A DNA stretch of 64,000 nt from Planctomycetota bacterium (GCA_016709145.1 JADJEK010000011.1:62001-126000), one strand, 5' to 3'; counted from the stretch's first letter, positions 10,239-19,285 are shown. A program made the numbers and translations. Notes: generated from the sequence alone by a model not told the origin.

Positions 10239-11020
10239 GCGCTCCCGCGAATGCCGTCGAGTTCGCGGGGGCCGCGTTCGCGTATCGCGAGCGTGACGTG
10301 CTCTGCGACGTGAATCTCGTCGTCCGCGAGGGCGAGTTCGTCGGCGTGCTCGGACCGAACGGTTCGGGCAAGACCACGCTCGTGCGTGGCGCGACGCGCG
10401 TGGTCACGCCGCGCGCGGGAGTCGTCCGCGTGCACGGGGTCGACGTCTCCCAGATCTCGCGGCGCGACTTGGCGCGTCGCATCGCCGTGGTCCCGCAGGA
10501 GGGCGTCCCGATCTTCCCGTACACGGTGCTCGAAACCGTGTTGATGGGGCGGGCGCCGTGGCTCGGCTCGTTCGCGTTCGAGGGCGAGGACGACGTCGAG
10601 CGCGCGCGCGAGGCTCTCGCCGCGGTCGACGCCACGCACCTCGAGGACCGCGATCTCTCCGAGTTGTCCGGCGGCGAGCGACAGCGCGTCGTCGTCGCGC
10701 GCGCGTTGGCTCAGAACACGCGCATCGTGTTGGCCGACGAGCCCACGGCGCACCTCGACCTGCGCCACGCGGTGTCGATGTTCCAGTTGTTCCGTCGCTT
10801 GCGAGACGAACGCGGCCTCGCGGTCCTGTTGGTCACGCACGACTTGAATCTCGCGGCGCGCTATTGCGACCGCGTCGTGCTGCTCGCGGCGGGCACGATT
10901 CGCGCCGATGGCGTACCGCGCGACGTGCTGACCGCGCCGTTGCTCGAGCTGACGTTCGGGACGTGCATCGAAGTTCGGCTGCGCGACGACGGCACGCCGT
11001 TCGTCGTCGCGGCCGGATGA
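10235..11020 (+). CDS. btuD: ABC transporter ATP-binding protein, BtuD/FepC-like
   Basis: A 261-residue ATPase. The Walker A GPNGSGKTTL, the signature LSGGERQRV, Walker B IVLADEP and the switch His in LLVTHD are all intact. The segment PYTVLETVLMGRAPWL is typical of the siderophore/B12 importer branch. It begins with an ATGA overlap on the permease gene and ends the operon, followed within 2 nt by a perfect 10-bp hairpin. It powers substrate import through the BtuC-like permease. Confidence 0.9.
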   Translation: MSAPANAVEFAGAAFAYRERDVLCDVNLVVREGEFVGVLGPNGSGKTTLVRGATRVVTPRAGVVRVHGVDVSQISRRDLARRIAVVPQEGVPIFPYTVLETVLMGRAPWLGSFAFEGEDDVERAREALAAVDATHLEDRDLSELSGGERQRVVVARALAQNTRIVLADEPTAHLDLRHAVSMFQLFRRLRDERGLAVLLVTHDLNLAARYCDRVVLLAAGTIRADGVPRDVLTAPLLELTFGTCIEVRLRDDGTPFVVAAG

Positions 11021-11021
11021 C

Positions 11022-11046
11022 GACCCGCGACGCGGTGTCGCGGGTC
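11022..11046 (+). terminator. Hairpin after the btu-like operon
   Basis: GACCCGCGAC and GTCGCGGGTC form a perfect 10-bp stem with a 5-nt loop, starting 2 nt after the ATPase stop. No U-tract follows, but the position suggests an operon 3' end. Confidence 0.55.
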
Positions 11047-11227
11047 CGACCCGGCCGTCACGCGCAGAACCGAAGCCACTTCGGGGCCCCGGTTTGTGAA
11101 GACGTCGAAACGTCGGACGCTGGTGCGGCGCGGACTTCTCGAAGCCCATCCAGACCGAACTGGACCGCCGCCCCAGGAACGGCGTACAACGGCGTCAGCA
11201 CCCTCCTCTTCGCTCATGGAGTCGACG

Positions 11228-12106
11228 ATGAATCTCTCGAACTCGTTCGCGCGCCTCGTCGCGCTTGCCTTCGTCGCGTCCGCGTCCGTCCTGGCTTGGA
11301 CCGCGTTCGCCGGTGACGAGGCCGCAGCCCGCGTGAACAGCACGTGTCCGATCTCGGGTGAACGCTTGGCCGCCGATGCGCCGACCGCGACGTTCGACGG
11401 CAAGACGGTCGGCTTCTGCTGCAACAAGTGCACCGCGAAGTTCGAAGCGATGAAGGACGACGACAAGCGCGCCCTGATCGCGAAGGCGGCGCCCGCCGCA
11501 GCCGAAGAGAAGCCGGCCGCCGCTGCCAAGAGCGAGGAATTGACGCTGAACACCGTGTACGCGCTCGGCGTCTGCCCGATGTCGGGTGAGAAGCTCGGCG
11601 CCGACGCGGTCACCAAGGTCTTCGAAGGTCGCCAAGTTCGCTTCTGCTGCGCGAAGTGCGCCGGCGCGTTCGAGAAGGACACGGCCGCGGGCTTCGCCAA
11701 GGTCGACGAGTTCGTGATCAAGCAGCAGAACGACGCGTATCCGCTCGACACCTGCGTCGTCTCCGGCGAACCGCTGACCGAGATGGGCGAACCGGTGAAC
11801 GTCGTTTCCGGCAATCGCTTGGTGAAGGTCTGCTGCAAGAGCTGCGTGCGCAAGGTGATCGCCGATCCGTCCAAGGCGTTCGCGAAGCTCGACGCCGCGA
11901 TCAAGGACAAGCAGAAGGCGACCTATCCGCTCGACGTCTGCGTGATCGCGGGCGACTCGCTCAGCGAGATGGGCGAGCCGGTCGACGTCGTGGTCGCCAA
12001 TCGCCTCGTGCGCCTGTGCTGCGACCATTGCGTGGGCAAGGTCATGAAGGACCCGGCCGGCGTGCTCGCGAAGCTCGACGAGGCCGCGCAGGCGAAGACG
12101 AAGTGA
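11228..12106 (+). CDS. Secreted protein with four CxxSG...CCxxC metal-site-like repeats
   Basis: A 292-residue protein with a Sec signal (helix at residues about 8-27, cleavage near AFAGD). Four copies of a roughly 30-residue unit follow at about 40-68, 116-144, 176-206 and 238-268. Repeats 1 and 2 read CP(I/M)SGE...FCCxKC; repeats 3 and 4 read CVVSGEPL and CVIAGDSL with VCCKSC and LCCDHC. The pattern recalls TRASH/YHS-type metal-binding modules, so a periplasmic metal chaperone or sensor is a fair guess, not shown. Linkers are Ala/Lys-rich. The start at 11228 is preferred over 11216 because GGAG precedes it by 6 nt. Confidence 0.8.
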   Translation: MNLSNSFARLVALAFVASASVLAWTAFAGDEAAARVNSTCPISGERLAADAPTATFDGKTVGFCCNKCTAKFEAMKDDDKRALIAKAAPAAAEEKPAAAAKSEELTLNTVYALGVCPMSGEKLGADAVTKVFEGRQVRFCCAKCAGAFEKDTAAGFAKVDEFVIKQQNDAYPLDTCVVSGEPLTEMGEPVNVVSGNRLVKVCCKSCVRKVIADPSKAFAKLDAAIKDKQKATYPLDVCVIAGDSLSEMGEPVDVVVANRLVRLCCDHCVGKVMKDPAGVLAKLDEAAQAKTK

Positions 12107-12146
12107 TCGAACCACCGCGCGCATCGCGGTGAACACGCTTCGATCG

Positions 12147-12183
12147 ACGACCCCACGGCGCGAGAGCGCCGTGGGGTCGTTTC
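12147..12183 (+). terminator. Intrinsic terminator after the four-repeat Cys protein
   Basis: A 15-bp perfect stem (ACGACCCCACGGCGC with its complement) and a GAGA loop are followed by TTT. It lies 40 nt after the stop and also sits 100 nt from the end of the convergent lipoprotein gene, so it may serve both. Confidence 0.75.
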
Positions 12184-12282
12184 ACTTCGAGGTCGGTCGC
12201 TGCGCGTCGATCGCGATGCGCGCCGTTCGTCGACTGGAATGGCGCTCGACCGCGGTTCGTGCGCGAGGTCGCGACGATGGCG

Positions 12283-13635
12283 TCAGCGTGCGATCTCGGT
12301 GTTCAGCGTGCGCCACTGCCCGTTTTCGAAGACTTCGATGTGCGGCGTCGCGTACGCGTCGAACCCGACGCGCTCGGGGATTCCAGCGGCTTTCAGCGCG
12401 ACGCGGACCAATTGGCGCCGTGCATTGCCTGCATCGAGGTTGAGCCGCGCCGGCGCGCCCCACGGTTGCGGCCCGTCGACCAGATCGCACGAGACCTCGG
12501 CGATCGGCTCCTGGCTCCACGCGTGACGAATCGTGTAGCGCGAACGTCGATCGAGTTCGCTGCGCGCGATGTGCGCGTACAGAGCTTCGGGCAACGCCAG
12601 GGCCGGCCGCGCCGGATCGCGCGCGGTCCCGGCCAGCGCGGACTTCACCTCGTCGACGACGTCGGCCATCCAATCGAGTTCGCGCGCGTCGAGTCGTCCG
12701 AGCGGATCGCCGAGGTCGAGCCACGTGCGCAGCTCGGCTTGCGGGATGGACTCCGGGAGGGTCGGCGGCAAGCGCCGGATCCAGCGCAGGACGAGGCCTT
12801 CCTCGAACGCGTCGGAACGCGCGAGCGCATCGGCCAACGGTTCGGCGAGCGCCGGCGAATCGATCACGCGGCGCTGGAACAAATCGCCGGCGAGCAACAC
12901 GCGACCCGGGAACGCGAGCGCATACAGCGTGTGCTCGGCGCCGAGCAGCGAGTGCATGCGCGCCGCCACTTCGTCGTGCCCGGCTTGGACGTCCAACACG
13001 GTGCGGCCGCCGCGCTCTTGCACGGCGTCTGCGATCGCAGCGCGTTCGTCGGCGTCGAGGAACTCGTCGGCTTCGGACAAGTAGGCCAGCTTGCGTCCAC
13101 GGAACGCGCGCAGCGTCGCGATCGGATCGGCAGCCTGCCCACGCATGGGCGCGCCGAGCACGACGACGGCCGGCTTGCGTCCCGCGTCCAGCAGCTCCGC
13201 GATCGGAAGCGTCCCGCGGGACGCACCGCGGACGACGAGGTTCGACTCGCTGCCCGCACGCCGCAAGGCTTCCGCATACGCCGCTTCCGCATCGACGCGC
13301 AGGAGGTCTTCGCGTGCGCGACACACCAACGCGCTCATGCCGAGGTCGCGCAGATGCCACAGCAGCGGGTAGCCATTTCGAGCGTTGCATCCTGCTGCCA
13401 GCGCGTCGGGACTCTCGACGAACGCCAACACGACCGGTGCAGCCGGATCGCCGGGAACGAAGATCCCGTCGATGGCTCCGCCGCCCGCTCCACCGATGCG
13501 GACGATCTCGGTGGCGGGCGGGAAGCGCGCCAAGTCGATTGCGGGCACGGGAGCCGGACTGGGTTCGGGCGGCGCAGCGCAACCGACCGAGAGCACGCAC
13601 GCCGCCAATCCCACGAACACCCATGAACGCGCCAT
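12283..13635 (-). CDS. Lipoprotein with alpha/beta-hydrolase-like features
   Basis: A 450-residue predicted lipoprotein: signal helix then LSVGC lipobox (C19). The region 60-225 looks like an alpha/beta hydrolase: VVRGASRGTLP places a candidate nucleophile S139 in GxSxG, followed by D189 (SEADEF) and H219 (AGHDE) at the spacing of dienelactone-hydrolase-type triads. The C-terminal half (about 260-450) is unassigned and ends in a beta-rich segment. The substrate is unknown. The gene is convergent with the four-repeat Cys protein; a structured element and xylA follow on the opposite strand upstream. Confidence 0.72.
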   Translation of the reverse strand: MARSWVFVGLAACVLSVGCAAPPEPSPAPVPAIDLARFPPATEIVRIGGAGGGAIDGIFVPGDPAAPVVLAFVESPDALAAGCNARNGYPLLWHLRDLGMSALVCRAREDLLRVDAEAAYAEALRRAGSESNLVVRGASRGTLPIAELLDAGRKPAVVVLGAPMRGQAADPIATLRAFRGRKLAYLSEADEFLDADERAAIADAVQERGGRTVLDVQAGHDEVAARMHSLLGAEHTLYALAFPGRVLLAGDLFQRRVIDSPALAEPLADALARSDAFEEGLVLRWIRRLPPTLPESIPQAELRTWLDLGDPLGRLDARELDWMADVVDEVKSALAGTARDPARPALALPEALYAHIARSELDRRSRYTIRHAWSQEPIAEVSCDLVDGPQPWGAPARLNLDAGNARRQLVRVALKAAGIPERVGFDAYATPHIEVFENGQWRTLNTEIAR

Positions 13636-13766
13636 CGACGACGACCTCCGGATGCGACGGAACGGGCCGCAAGACTACGGGCCGCGCCGATCCGCGTGCC
13701 CACCGAATCGAGTCGCGAGTCAGCGCCTTCCTCGCGGTCGCGGCGCGCGCTACCGTCCTGCCCCAG

Positions 13767-13985
13767 GAGAACGTGAGTCAACCCGATTGATTCGCGTTCT
13801 CGGCCTCACCAGGTGTTGCTCGGTGACGGCAGTCGCCGCCCCATTCACCAGCCAACAGATGAATCGCGTCGGACTGACGCGGTTCATCCGCGAGCACGGT
13901 GGCTGCCGCCGCCTCGGACACCTTGTGGATTCGGCTGTGAATCCGGTGAATGGGCGGGGGCGGCCCGCGATTCGTTCACGGCCTC
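13767..13985 (+). repeat. Structured intergenic element, copy 2 (xylA leader)
   Basis: This copy has the same architecture as the element at 5592: H1 13767-13801, H2 13821-13838, H3 13858-13888 (extended by GATGAA/TTCATC), H4 13898-13913 and H5 13933-13983. The block from GGCCTCACCAGGTG through H2 is almost identical between copies. Changes in stems mostly keep pairing (U-A to U-G, G-U to G-C, A-U to G-U in H1; C-G to U-G in H2 and H4). It ends 22 nt before the xylA start codon, so it may be transcribed as the leader of the xylose operon. Confidence 0.75.
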
Positions 13986-14007
13986 TGACGCTTCGGAGAC
14001 TCTCGGC

Positions 14008-15183
14008 ATGGACGCGTTCAATCCCGGCAAGGACGATCGCTTCAGCTTCGGCTTGTGGACGGTCGGCAACACCGGCCGCGATCCGTTCGGCGACGCGGTG
14101 CGCAAGCCGATGGCGCCGACCTACGTCGTGAAGAAGCTCGCCGAGTGCGGCGCTTGGGGCGTCAACCTGCACGACAACGACCTCGTGCCGTTCGGTTCCT
14201 CGGCCGCGACGCGCGACGCGATCGTGCGCGAGTTCAAGACCGCGCTCGCCGATCACGGCATGTGCGTGCCGATGGCGACGACGAATCTGTTCGGTCACCC
14301 GATCTTCAAGGACGGCGCGTTCTCGGCCAACGACCCCAAGGTCCGCGCGTTCGCGCTGCGGAAGACGATGGACGCGATCGACCTCGGCGTCGAGCTCGGC
14401 GCGAAGATCTACGTGTTCTGGGGTGGCCGCGAAGGAGTCGAAGCCGACGCCTGCCGCGATCCGAGGGTCGCGATCAAGCGCATGCGCGACGCGCTCGACT
14501 TCCTGTGCGGCTACGTGCGCGACCAGGGCTACGACCTCAAGTTCGCGCTCGAAGCCAAACCGAACGAGCCGCGTGGCGACATCTACTTCCCGACCACCGG
14601 GCACATGCTCCACTTCATCGAGACCTTGCACCACAAGGACATGGTCGGAGTGAATCCGGAAGTCGCGCACGAGACCATGGCCGGCTTGCCGTTCCAGCAC
14701 GCGGTCGCGCAGGCGATGGAAGCGGGCAAGCTGTTCCACATCGACCTCAACGCGCAGAAGATCGGCCGCTACGACCAGGACCTGCGGTTCGGCTCGGAAG
14801 ACGTCAAGCAGGCGCTGTTGCTGGTGCGCTTGCTCGAGGGAACGGCGGGCGGGCCGCGGTATGCCGGCCCGCGCCACTTCGACGCCCATGCGTATCGGAC
14901 CGAGGACGAAGACGGCGTCTGGGACTTCGCGCGCGGGTGCATGCGCACCTACAAGATCCTGAAGGCGCGCGCGCTCGCGTTCGACGCCGATCCGAACGTG
15001 CGTGAGTTGATCGCCGAGACCAAGGACGCTGCGATCGACCCGCTGCTGGCCGGGTACACGCGCGAGAAGGCGGGCAAGCTGCGCCAACTCGCGATCGACC
15101 CGAACGCGACGGCCGAACGCGGCTTGCGCTACGAGCGGCTCGATCAGCTGATGATGGAGCACTTGCTCGGCGTGCGTGGCTGA
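14008..15183 (+). CDS. xylA: Xylose isomerase
   Basis: A 391-residue enzyme converting D-xylose to D-xylulose, first step of the isomerase route. Family motifs: GVNLHDNDLVPFG (catalytic His), VFWGGREG, LEAKPNEPRGD (metal-binding Glu and the Lys), GVNPEVAHE and FHIDLNAQKIGRYDQD (metal-binding Asp residues). The length matches the short class I (actinobacterial-type) isomerases. xylB starts 11 nt after its stop, so the two form an operon. The leader is the structured element copy 2. No xylose repressor or transporter gene lies nearby. Confidence 0.95.
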   Translation: MDAFNPGKDDRFSFGLWTVGNTGRDPFGDAVRKPMAPTYVVKKLAECGAWGVNLHDNDLVPFGSSAATRDAIVREFKTALADHGMCVPMATTNLFGHPIFKDGAFSANDPKVRAFALRKTMDAIDLGVELGAKIYVFWGGREGVEADACRDPRVAIKRMRDALDFLCGYVRDQGYDLKFALEAKPNEPRGDIYFPTTGHMLHFIETLHHKDMVGVNPEVAHETMAGLPFQHAVAQAMEAGKLFHIDLNAQKIGRYDQDLRFGSEDVKQALLLVRLLEGTAGGPRYAGPRHFDAHAYRTEDEDGVWDFARGCMRTYKILKARALAFDADPNVRELIAETKDAAIDPLLAGYTREKAGKLRQLAIDPNATAERGLRYERLDQLMMEHLLGVRG

Positions 15184-15194
15184 GGGACGAACGT

Positions 15195-16694
15195 ATGGGC
15201 AACGCGAGCGCGTACTTCCTCGGACTCGACGTCGGCACGCAGGGCACGAAGGCCATCGTGCTCGACGCCGAGCGCGAGTGCGTCGTCGCGCGCGCCGCGT
15301 CCTCGTACGGCTTGATCGAAGGCTTGGGACCAGGTCACGCGGAGCAGCATCCGCTGACGTGGCTCGACGCCATCTCCGCTGTCCTCGACCAGCTCGGCAA
15401 GGCCGGGATCGAGCGCACCGCGATCGCCGCGATCGGCGTCTCCGGACAACAGCACGGCTTCGTGCCCCTCGATCGCGATGGCGCGATCCTGCGACCGGCG
15501 AAGCTCTGGTGCGATACCGCCACGGCCGTGGAAGCCCGCGAGCTGTCGCAGCGCCTCGGTCGCCATGTGCCGACCGGCTTCACGGCGTCGAAGATCCTGT
15601 GGTTGAAGCGGCACGAGCCCGAGCGCTTCGCGCGGCTCTCGACCGTGTTGCTGCCGCACGATTACGTGAACTACGTGCTGACCGGCCGAGCCGTCATGGA
15701 AGCCGGCGACGCGTCGGGCACGGGCTTCTTCGATCCCGCGGCGCGCGCGTTCGACAGCCGTGCGATCGCCGCGATCGACGACGACCTCGGCACCAAGATC
15801 CCGCCCCTGGTCGGACCGGGAGACGTCGTCGGCCGCGTCGCGTTCGCGGGGCGGGACGTGTTCGGCTTGGCCGAGTCGACGCTGGTCGCGACCGGGGGCG
15901 GCGACAACATGATGTCGGCGATCGGGTCGGGCGCGACGCGCACCGGCGTGGTCGTCGTGAGCCTCGGCACGTCGGGCACGGTGTTCACGCGGACCGAGCG
16001 GCCGTTGATCGACCCGCGCGGGTTGATCGCGCCGTTCTGCGATTCGGCCGGAGCGTGGCTGCCGCTGCTCTGCGTCATGAACTCGACCGGCGTGACCGAA
16101 GAGATCCGCTCGCTCGCGGGCACCGAGTTCGACGGCGACCTCGGACGTCTCACGCGCGCGGCCGCCGCGGTCGAGCCCGGCGTCGGTGGCGCGCTGCTGT
16201 TGCCGTACTTGAACGGCGAGCGCGTGCCCGACCTGCCCGAAGCGACCGGCGCGTTGATCGGGATCCGTCCAGGCACGTTGCGCGTCCCCGAGCTGTTCCG
16301 GCTCGCGCTCGAAGGCACGAGTCTCAATCTCGCGCTCGGCGTCGATCGCATGCGCGCGCTGGGGGTCGGCGTCGAAGCCGTGCGCCTCGTCGGCGGCGCT
16401 GCGGCGAACCCGCTGTGGCGCTCCATCCTCGCGGCGACCCTCGACGCGCCCGTCGTGCGATCGGCCGAGCCCGAATCGGCCGCGCTCGGCGGCGCGATCC
16501 AAGCGCTGTGGACCTGGCGGCGCGCGCGCGGCGAGTCGATCTCGATCGACGCGGTCGCGGCACCGTACGTCCGTGTCGAGGGCGACGTCGAAGCGCCGGA
16601 TCCGAGGCTCCGCGCGTGTTACCGAGAGGCCAAAGAGCGGTTCGTGCACCATGCGATCGCGCTGTTCGGAGAGAAAGCCGACCCGCGCGGATGA
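15195..16694 (+). CDS. xylB: Xylulokinase
   Basis: A 499-residue FGGY-family kinase that phosphorylates D-xylulose to xylulose 5-phosphate for the pentose phosphate pathway. Both actin-like halves are present: N-terminal GLDVGTQGTK phosphate loop, SGQQHGFVPLD, an Asp in KLWCDTAT, then the C-terminal SLGTSGTVF and VRLVGGAAANPLWR. The length is normal. It is encoded 11 nt downstream of xylA, and the pairing supports xylulose rather than another ketose as substrate. Confidence 0.93.
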   Translation: MGNASAYFLGLDVGTQGTKAIVLDAERECVVARAASSYGLIEGLGPGHAEQHPLTWLDAISAVLDQLGKAGIERTAIAAIGVSGQQHGFVPLDRDGAILRPAKLWCDTATAVEARELSQRLGRHVPTGFTASKILWLKRHEPERFARLSTVLLPHDYVNYVLTGRAVMEAGDASGTGFFDPAARAFDSRAIAAIDDDLGTKIPPLVGPGDVVGRVAFAGRDVFGLAESTLVATGGGDNMMSAIGSGATRTGVVVVSLGTSGTVFTRTERPLIDPRGLIAPFCDSAGAWLPLLCVMNSTGVTEEIRSLAGTEFDGDLGRLTRAAAAVEPGVGGALLLPYLNGERVPDLPEATGALIGIRPGTLRVPELFRLALEGTSLNLALGVDRMRALGVGVEAVRLVGGAAANPLWRSILAATLDAPVVRSAEPESAALGGAIQALWTWRRARGESISIDAVAAPYVRVEGDVEAPDPRLRACYREAKERFVHHAIALFGEKADPRG

Positions 16695-16764
16695 ACCCGC
16701 GGGCGTGAGGCTCGTTGGATCGTCGATCGGAACCGATGGGTCGCTCGAACGCGGAGGGATGGCC

Positions 16765-17889
16765 ATGGGCACGACGAGGACTTCGTGGGCGTTGGTTTGC
16801 ATCGCGGCGGTCGCTGGATTCGGTTGTGGTAGCACGGCCGCGAGCGATGCCACGGTCGACGCGGAGAGCGTCTCCCCTCGCGCTTCGACGGACGCTGTGG
16901 ACAAGGCGCTGCATTGGTTGGTGACGCACCAGCGGCAGGACGGCTCGTGGTCGAGCGCCGTGTTCGCCGCCGCGAGCGAGACCGAGTTGGTCTCGCCGCG
17001 TGAAGGAGTCCATGACGTCGGCGTGACCGGACTCGCGGTGCTCGCGCTGCAAGAAGCCGGCCACCAGCCCGATCGCGGTGAGTACGCGAACGCCGTGAAG
17101 AACGCGCTCGCGTTCCTGTTGAAGATCCAGGACGCGAAGCTCGGGTGCTTCGGCGAGGTGAACTCGCACCAGGCGTTCCTCTACGACCACGCGCTGGCGA
17201 CGCGCGCCGTCGTCCACGCGTACACGGCGACGCAGGACGCGAAGTTGCGCGAAGCCGCGGCGGCCGGCGTGCGCTTCATCGAGGCCGCACGCAATCCGTA
17301 CAAGGCCTGGCGCTATTCGTATCCGCCGGACGGTCAGAACGACGTCTCGATGACGGGCTTCATGGTGCTGACGCTCGCGGACGCACGGGCCGCGGGTTTC
17401 GCCGTGGCGCCCGAAACGAAGGACGGCGCCTTGATGTTCATCGACGAGATGACGGACGAAGCGACCGGTCGTACCGGCTACATCCAACGCGGCGGCTACT
17501 CCGCGCGTGAGCCCGACACGTCCGCGCGTTGGCCGAGTTCGATGACGGAGGCCATGACGGCCGTGGCGCTGTCGTGTCGCTACGCCATGTGGCCGAACGA
17601 GCCCGACCCGGAGGTCGTCGCGAAGGGCTTCTCGCGCCTGCTCGACCTGCCCCCGTCGAACGCGGAGGGGCGCATCGATTATTTCTATTGGTACTTCGGC
17701 ACGCGCGCGCTGAGGGCCTCGGAGCTTCCGGTCGTGGCGAAGTGGGACGACGCCTTGCGCTCCGCGTTGGTCGAGCGTCAGGCCGCGGACGGTTCGTTCG
17801 ATCCGCTCGTGGATCCATGGGGACATCGAGGCGGCACCGTCTACGCGACCGCGATCAACGCGCTTGCGCTTCAGCTCGCGGGGGGTTGA
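16765..17889 (+). CDS. Lipoprotein with prenyltransferase/squalene-cyclase-like toroid repeats
   Basis: A 374-residue protein. The N terminus is a lipoprotein signal (AAVAGFGCG). The rest shows repeated helical hairpins of the alpha/alpha toroid type: ALHWLVTHQRQDGSW, GLAVLALQEAG, ALAFLLKIQDAKLGCFG, MTGFMVLTLADA and ALVERQAADGSFDP, typical of prenyltransferase or squalene-cyclase-like repeats. No cyclase DxDD motif is seen, so a binding or scaffold role is more likely than cyclisation. GCGGAGGG precedes the start at 16765. The beta-propeller protein gene follows after 30 nt, suggesting an operon. Such proteins are common in planctomycetes. Confidence 0.78.
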   Translation: MGTTRTSWALVCIAAVAGFGCGSTAASDATVDAESVSPRASTDAVDKALHWLVTHQRQDGSWSSAVFAAASETELVSPREGVHDVGVTGLAVLALQEAGHQPDRGEYANAVKNALAFLLKIQDAKLGCFGEVNSHQAFLYDHALATRAVVHAYTATQDAKLREAAAAGVRFIEAARNPYKAWRYSYPPDGQNDVSMTGFMVLTLADARAAGFAVAPETKDGALMFIDEMTDEATGRTGYIQRGGYSAREPDTSARWPSSMTEAMTAVALSCRYAMWPNEPDPEVVAKGFSRLLDLPPSNAEGRIDYFYWYFGTRALRASELPVVAKWDDALRSALVERQAADGSFDPLVDPWGHRGGTVYATAINALALQLAGG

Positions 17890-17919
17890 AGTTCGGGCGA
17901 CTCCAACGCGAGGTCCCCG

Positions 17920-19062
17920 ATGCTGTGGTTGCTTGGTCTTTCGATCGGATGGGCGTTCGCCGGTCCGACGTACGCACCGCGCGTGGTCGAAGAGGCCGCG
18001 TTCACGATGTTCGGCGGCGGGGTCTCGCACGATCCGGTCGTCGTCGACGGCGTGGCGTACCTGAGCTCGTACGACGGACTGTCGGCGATCGCGATGACCG
18101 ATGGCGCGCTCATCTGGTTCGCCGACGGCACCGGCAAGAGCTTCCTGCGGCCGGTCGTGCTCGATCGCCTCGTGATCACCGCCGAATGGACGTCGAACTC
18201 GGAGGATCCGAAGCGAGGCACCGTCCATGCATTCGATCGAGCGACCGGCGCCGAGGTTTGGGCTACGCGTCTGAACGCGTGGATGGACCCGGCAGGAGCC
18301 GGCGACGATCTCGCGATCCTGGCTCGGACCGGAGACGAGTACGCGCTGGTCGTCCTCGACGCCAGTGACGGACGCGAGCGAGTTCGCCTCGACGTCGCGG
18401 ATGCCGGCTATGCGCAACCGGTCGTCGCGGCCGGCCTCGTCCTGCTCGCGACGGATCGCAGCGGACTCACTGCGTACGACGCCGACGATGGCCACGTGGT
18501 GTGGACGACCGGCTCGCGCGGCATCGCGATGTCCGTGCCGACGTGCGCGGGTAAGCGCGTGTTCCACACCGACTCCGACGGCGAGAAGGGCGTCGTGCGT
18601 GCTCGCGATCTCGAGACCGGTGACATCGTGTGGACCTGTCCGTTCGACGCGCCCGTATCGGGTCGATTCGTGGTCGACGGATCGCGCGGGTACACGTTCG
18701 ATTGGGCGGGCGACGTCTGGGCGATCGACGTCGAACGTGGCGAGATCCTCTGGCACACGCGAATGCCCCACGGGGGCACGCGCTCCGTCGCCGTCGGCGA
18801 TGGAGTCGTGTTCGTCCCTGGGTTCGCGTCGGTGCGATTCGGCACGGACGACGAGCGCAAGCGGGGGCAGCTCCAGGCTGTGTCCGCCGTCACCGGCGAG
18901 CGCCAGCGCGTCTCGCAGATCTTCGATCACGAACGGATCACGACTCCGGCCGTGGAGTCGGGACGAGTCTTGGTCGGCAGTGCCGCGGGCGATGGGTATT
19001 GGATCGCGTGGGACGTCGACGCGTTCTTGCTCGAGCCGCAAGCCCATTCGTCCGCGAAGTGA
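17920..19062 (+). CDS. Secreted PQQ-like beta-propeller repeat protein
   Basis: A 380-residue exported protein with a short signal peptide (LLGLSIGWAFAGP). The body is repeated PQQ/quinoprotein-like blades: VHAFDRATGAEVWATR, LVVLDASDGRERV, LTAYDADDGHVVWTT, RARDLETGDIVWT, WAIDVERGEILWHTR. Each blade has the A/D-x-x-(T/D)G-x-x-x-W signature. No PQQ-dehydrogenase active-site residues are evident, so a structural or binding role like BamB or planctomycete propeller proteins is inferred. It lies 30 nt after the toroid lipoprotein and both may act together at the envelope. Confidence 0.82.
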   Translation: MLWLLGLSIGWAFAGPTYAPRVVEEAAFTMFGGGVSHDPVVVDGVAYLSSYDGLSAIAMTDGALIWFADGTGKSFLRPVVLDRLVITAEWTSNSEDPKRGTVHAFDRATGAEVWATRLNAWMDPAGAGDDLAILARTGDEYALVVLDASDGRERVRLDVADAGYAQPVVAAGLVLLATDRSGLTAYDADDGHVVWTTGSRGIAMSVPTCAGKRVFHTDSDGEKGVVRARDLETGDIVWTCPFDAPVSGRFVVDGSRGYTFDWAGDVWAIDVERGEILWHTRMPHGGTRSVAVGDGVVFVPGFASVRFGTDDERKRGQLQAVSAVTGERQRVSQIFDHERITTPAVESGRVLVGSAAGDGYWIAWDVDAFLLEPQAHSSAK

Positions 19063-19105
19063 TGGGTGGAACGAGAAGCGAGGTCGCACGCTCGGATTTC
19101 CTCGC

Positions 19106-19133
19106 TTGACGCTCCGGGATCCTCGCCTAAATC
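19106..19133 (+). promoter_or_regulatory. Putative promoter of a small-RNA or small-peptide locus
   Basis: TTGACG and TAAATC are 16 nt apart. The -35 box is near consensus and the -10 box is weak. It lies 11 nt before the small ORF at 19144 and about 150 nt before a strong terminator. Confidence 0.35.
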
Positions 19134-19143
19134 TGAGCCCGTC

Positions 19144-19245
19144 ATGAACAGCCGTCCGTCCCCATCGGCCACCTTGATGTCGGCCTGCACGAAACTCTGG
19201 CGTGTCTGTCGCACGAAGCATGCGACGGCACCCGGCGGTTCGTGA
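19144..19245 (+). CDS. Possible 33-residue small protein
   Basis: A short frame opens with MNSRPSPSATLMSAC and ends at a TGA at 19243. The peptide is basic, has two Cys and no membrane helix. No convincing ribosome site is seen, so the transcript may instead be a small RNA. It lies alone between a candidate promoter (19106) and a strong terminator (19286). Unrecognised. Confidence 0.3.
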   Translation: MNSRPSPSATLMSACTKLWRVCRTKHATAPGGS

Positions 19246-19285
19246 GCCGACTTCGACACCCGACGAAGGACGACGACACGCGAAG

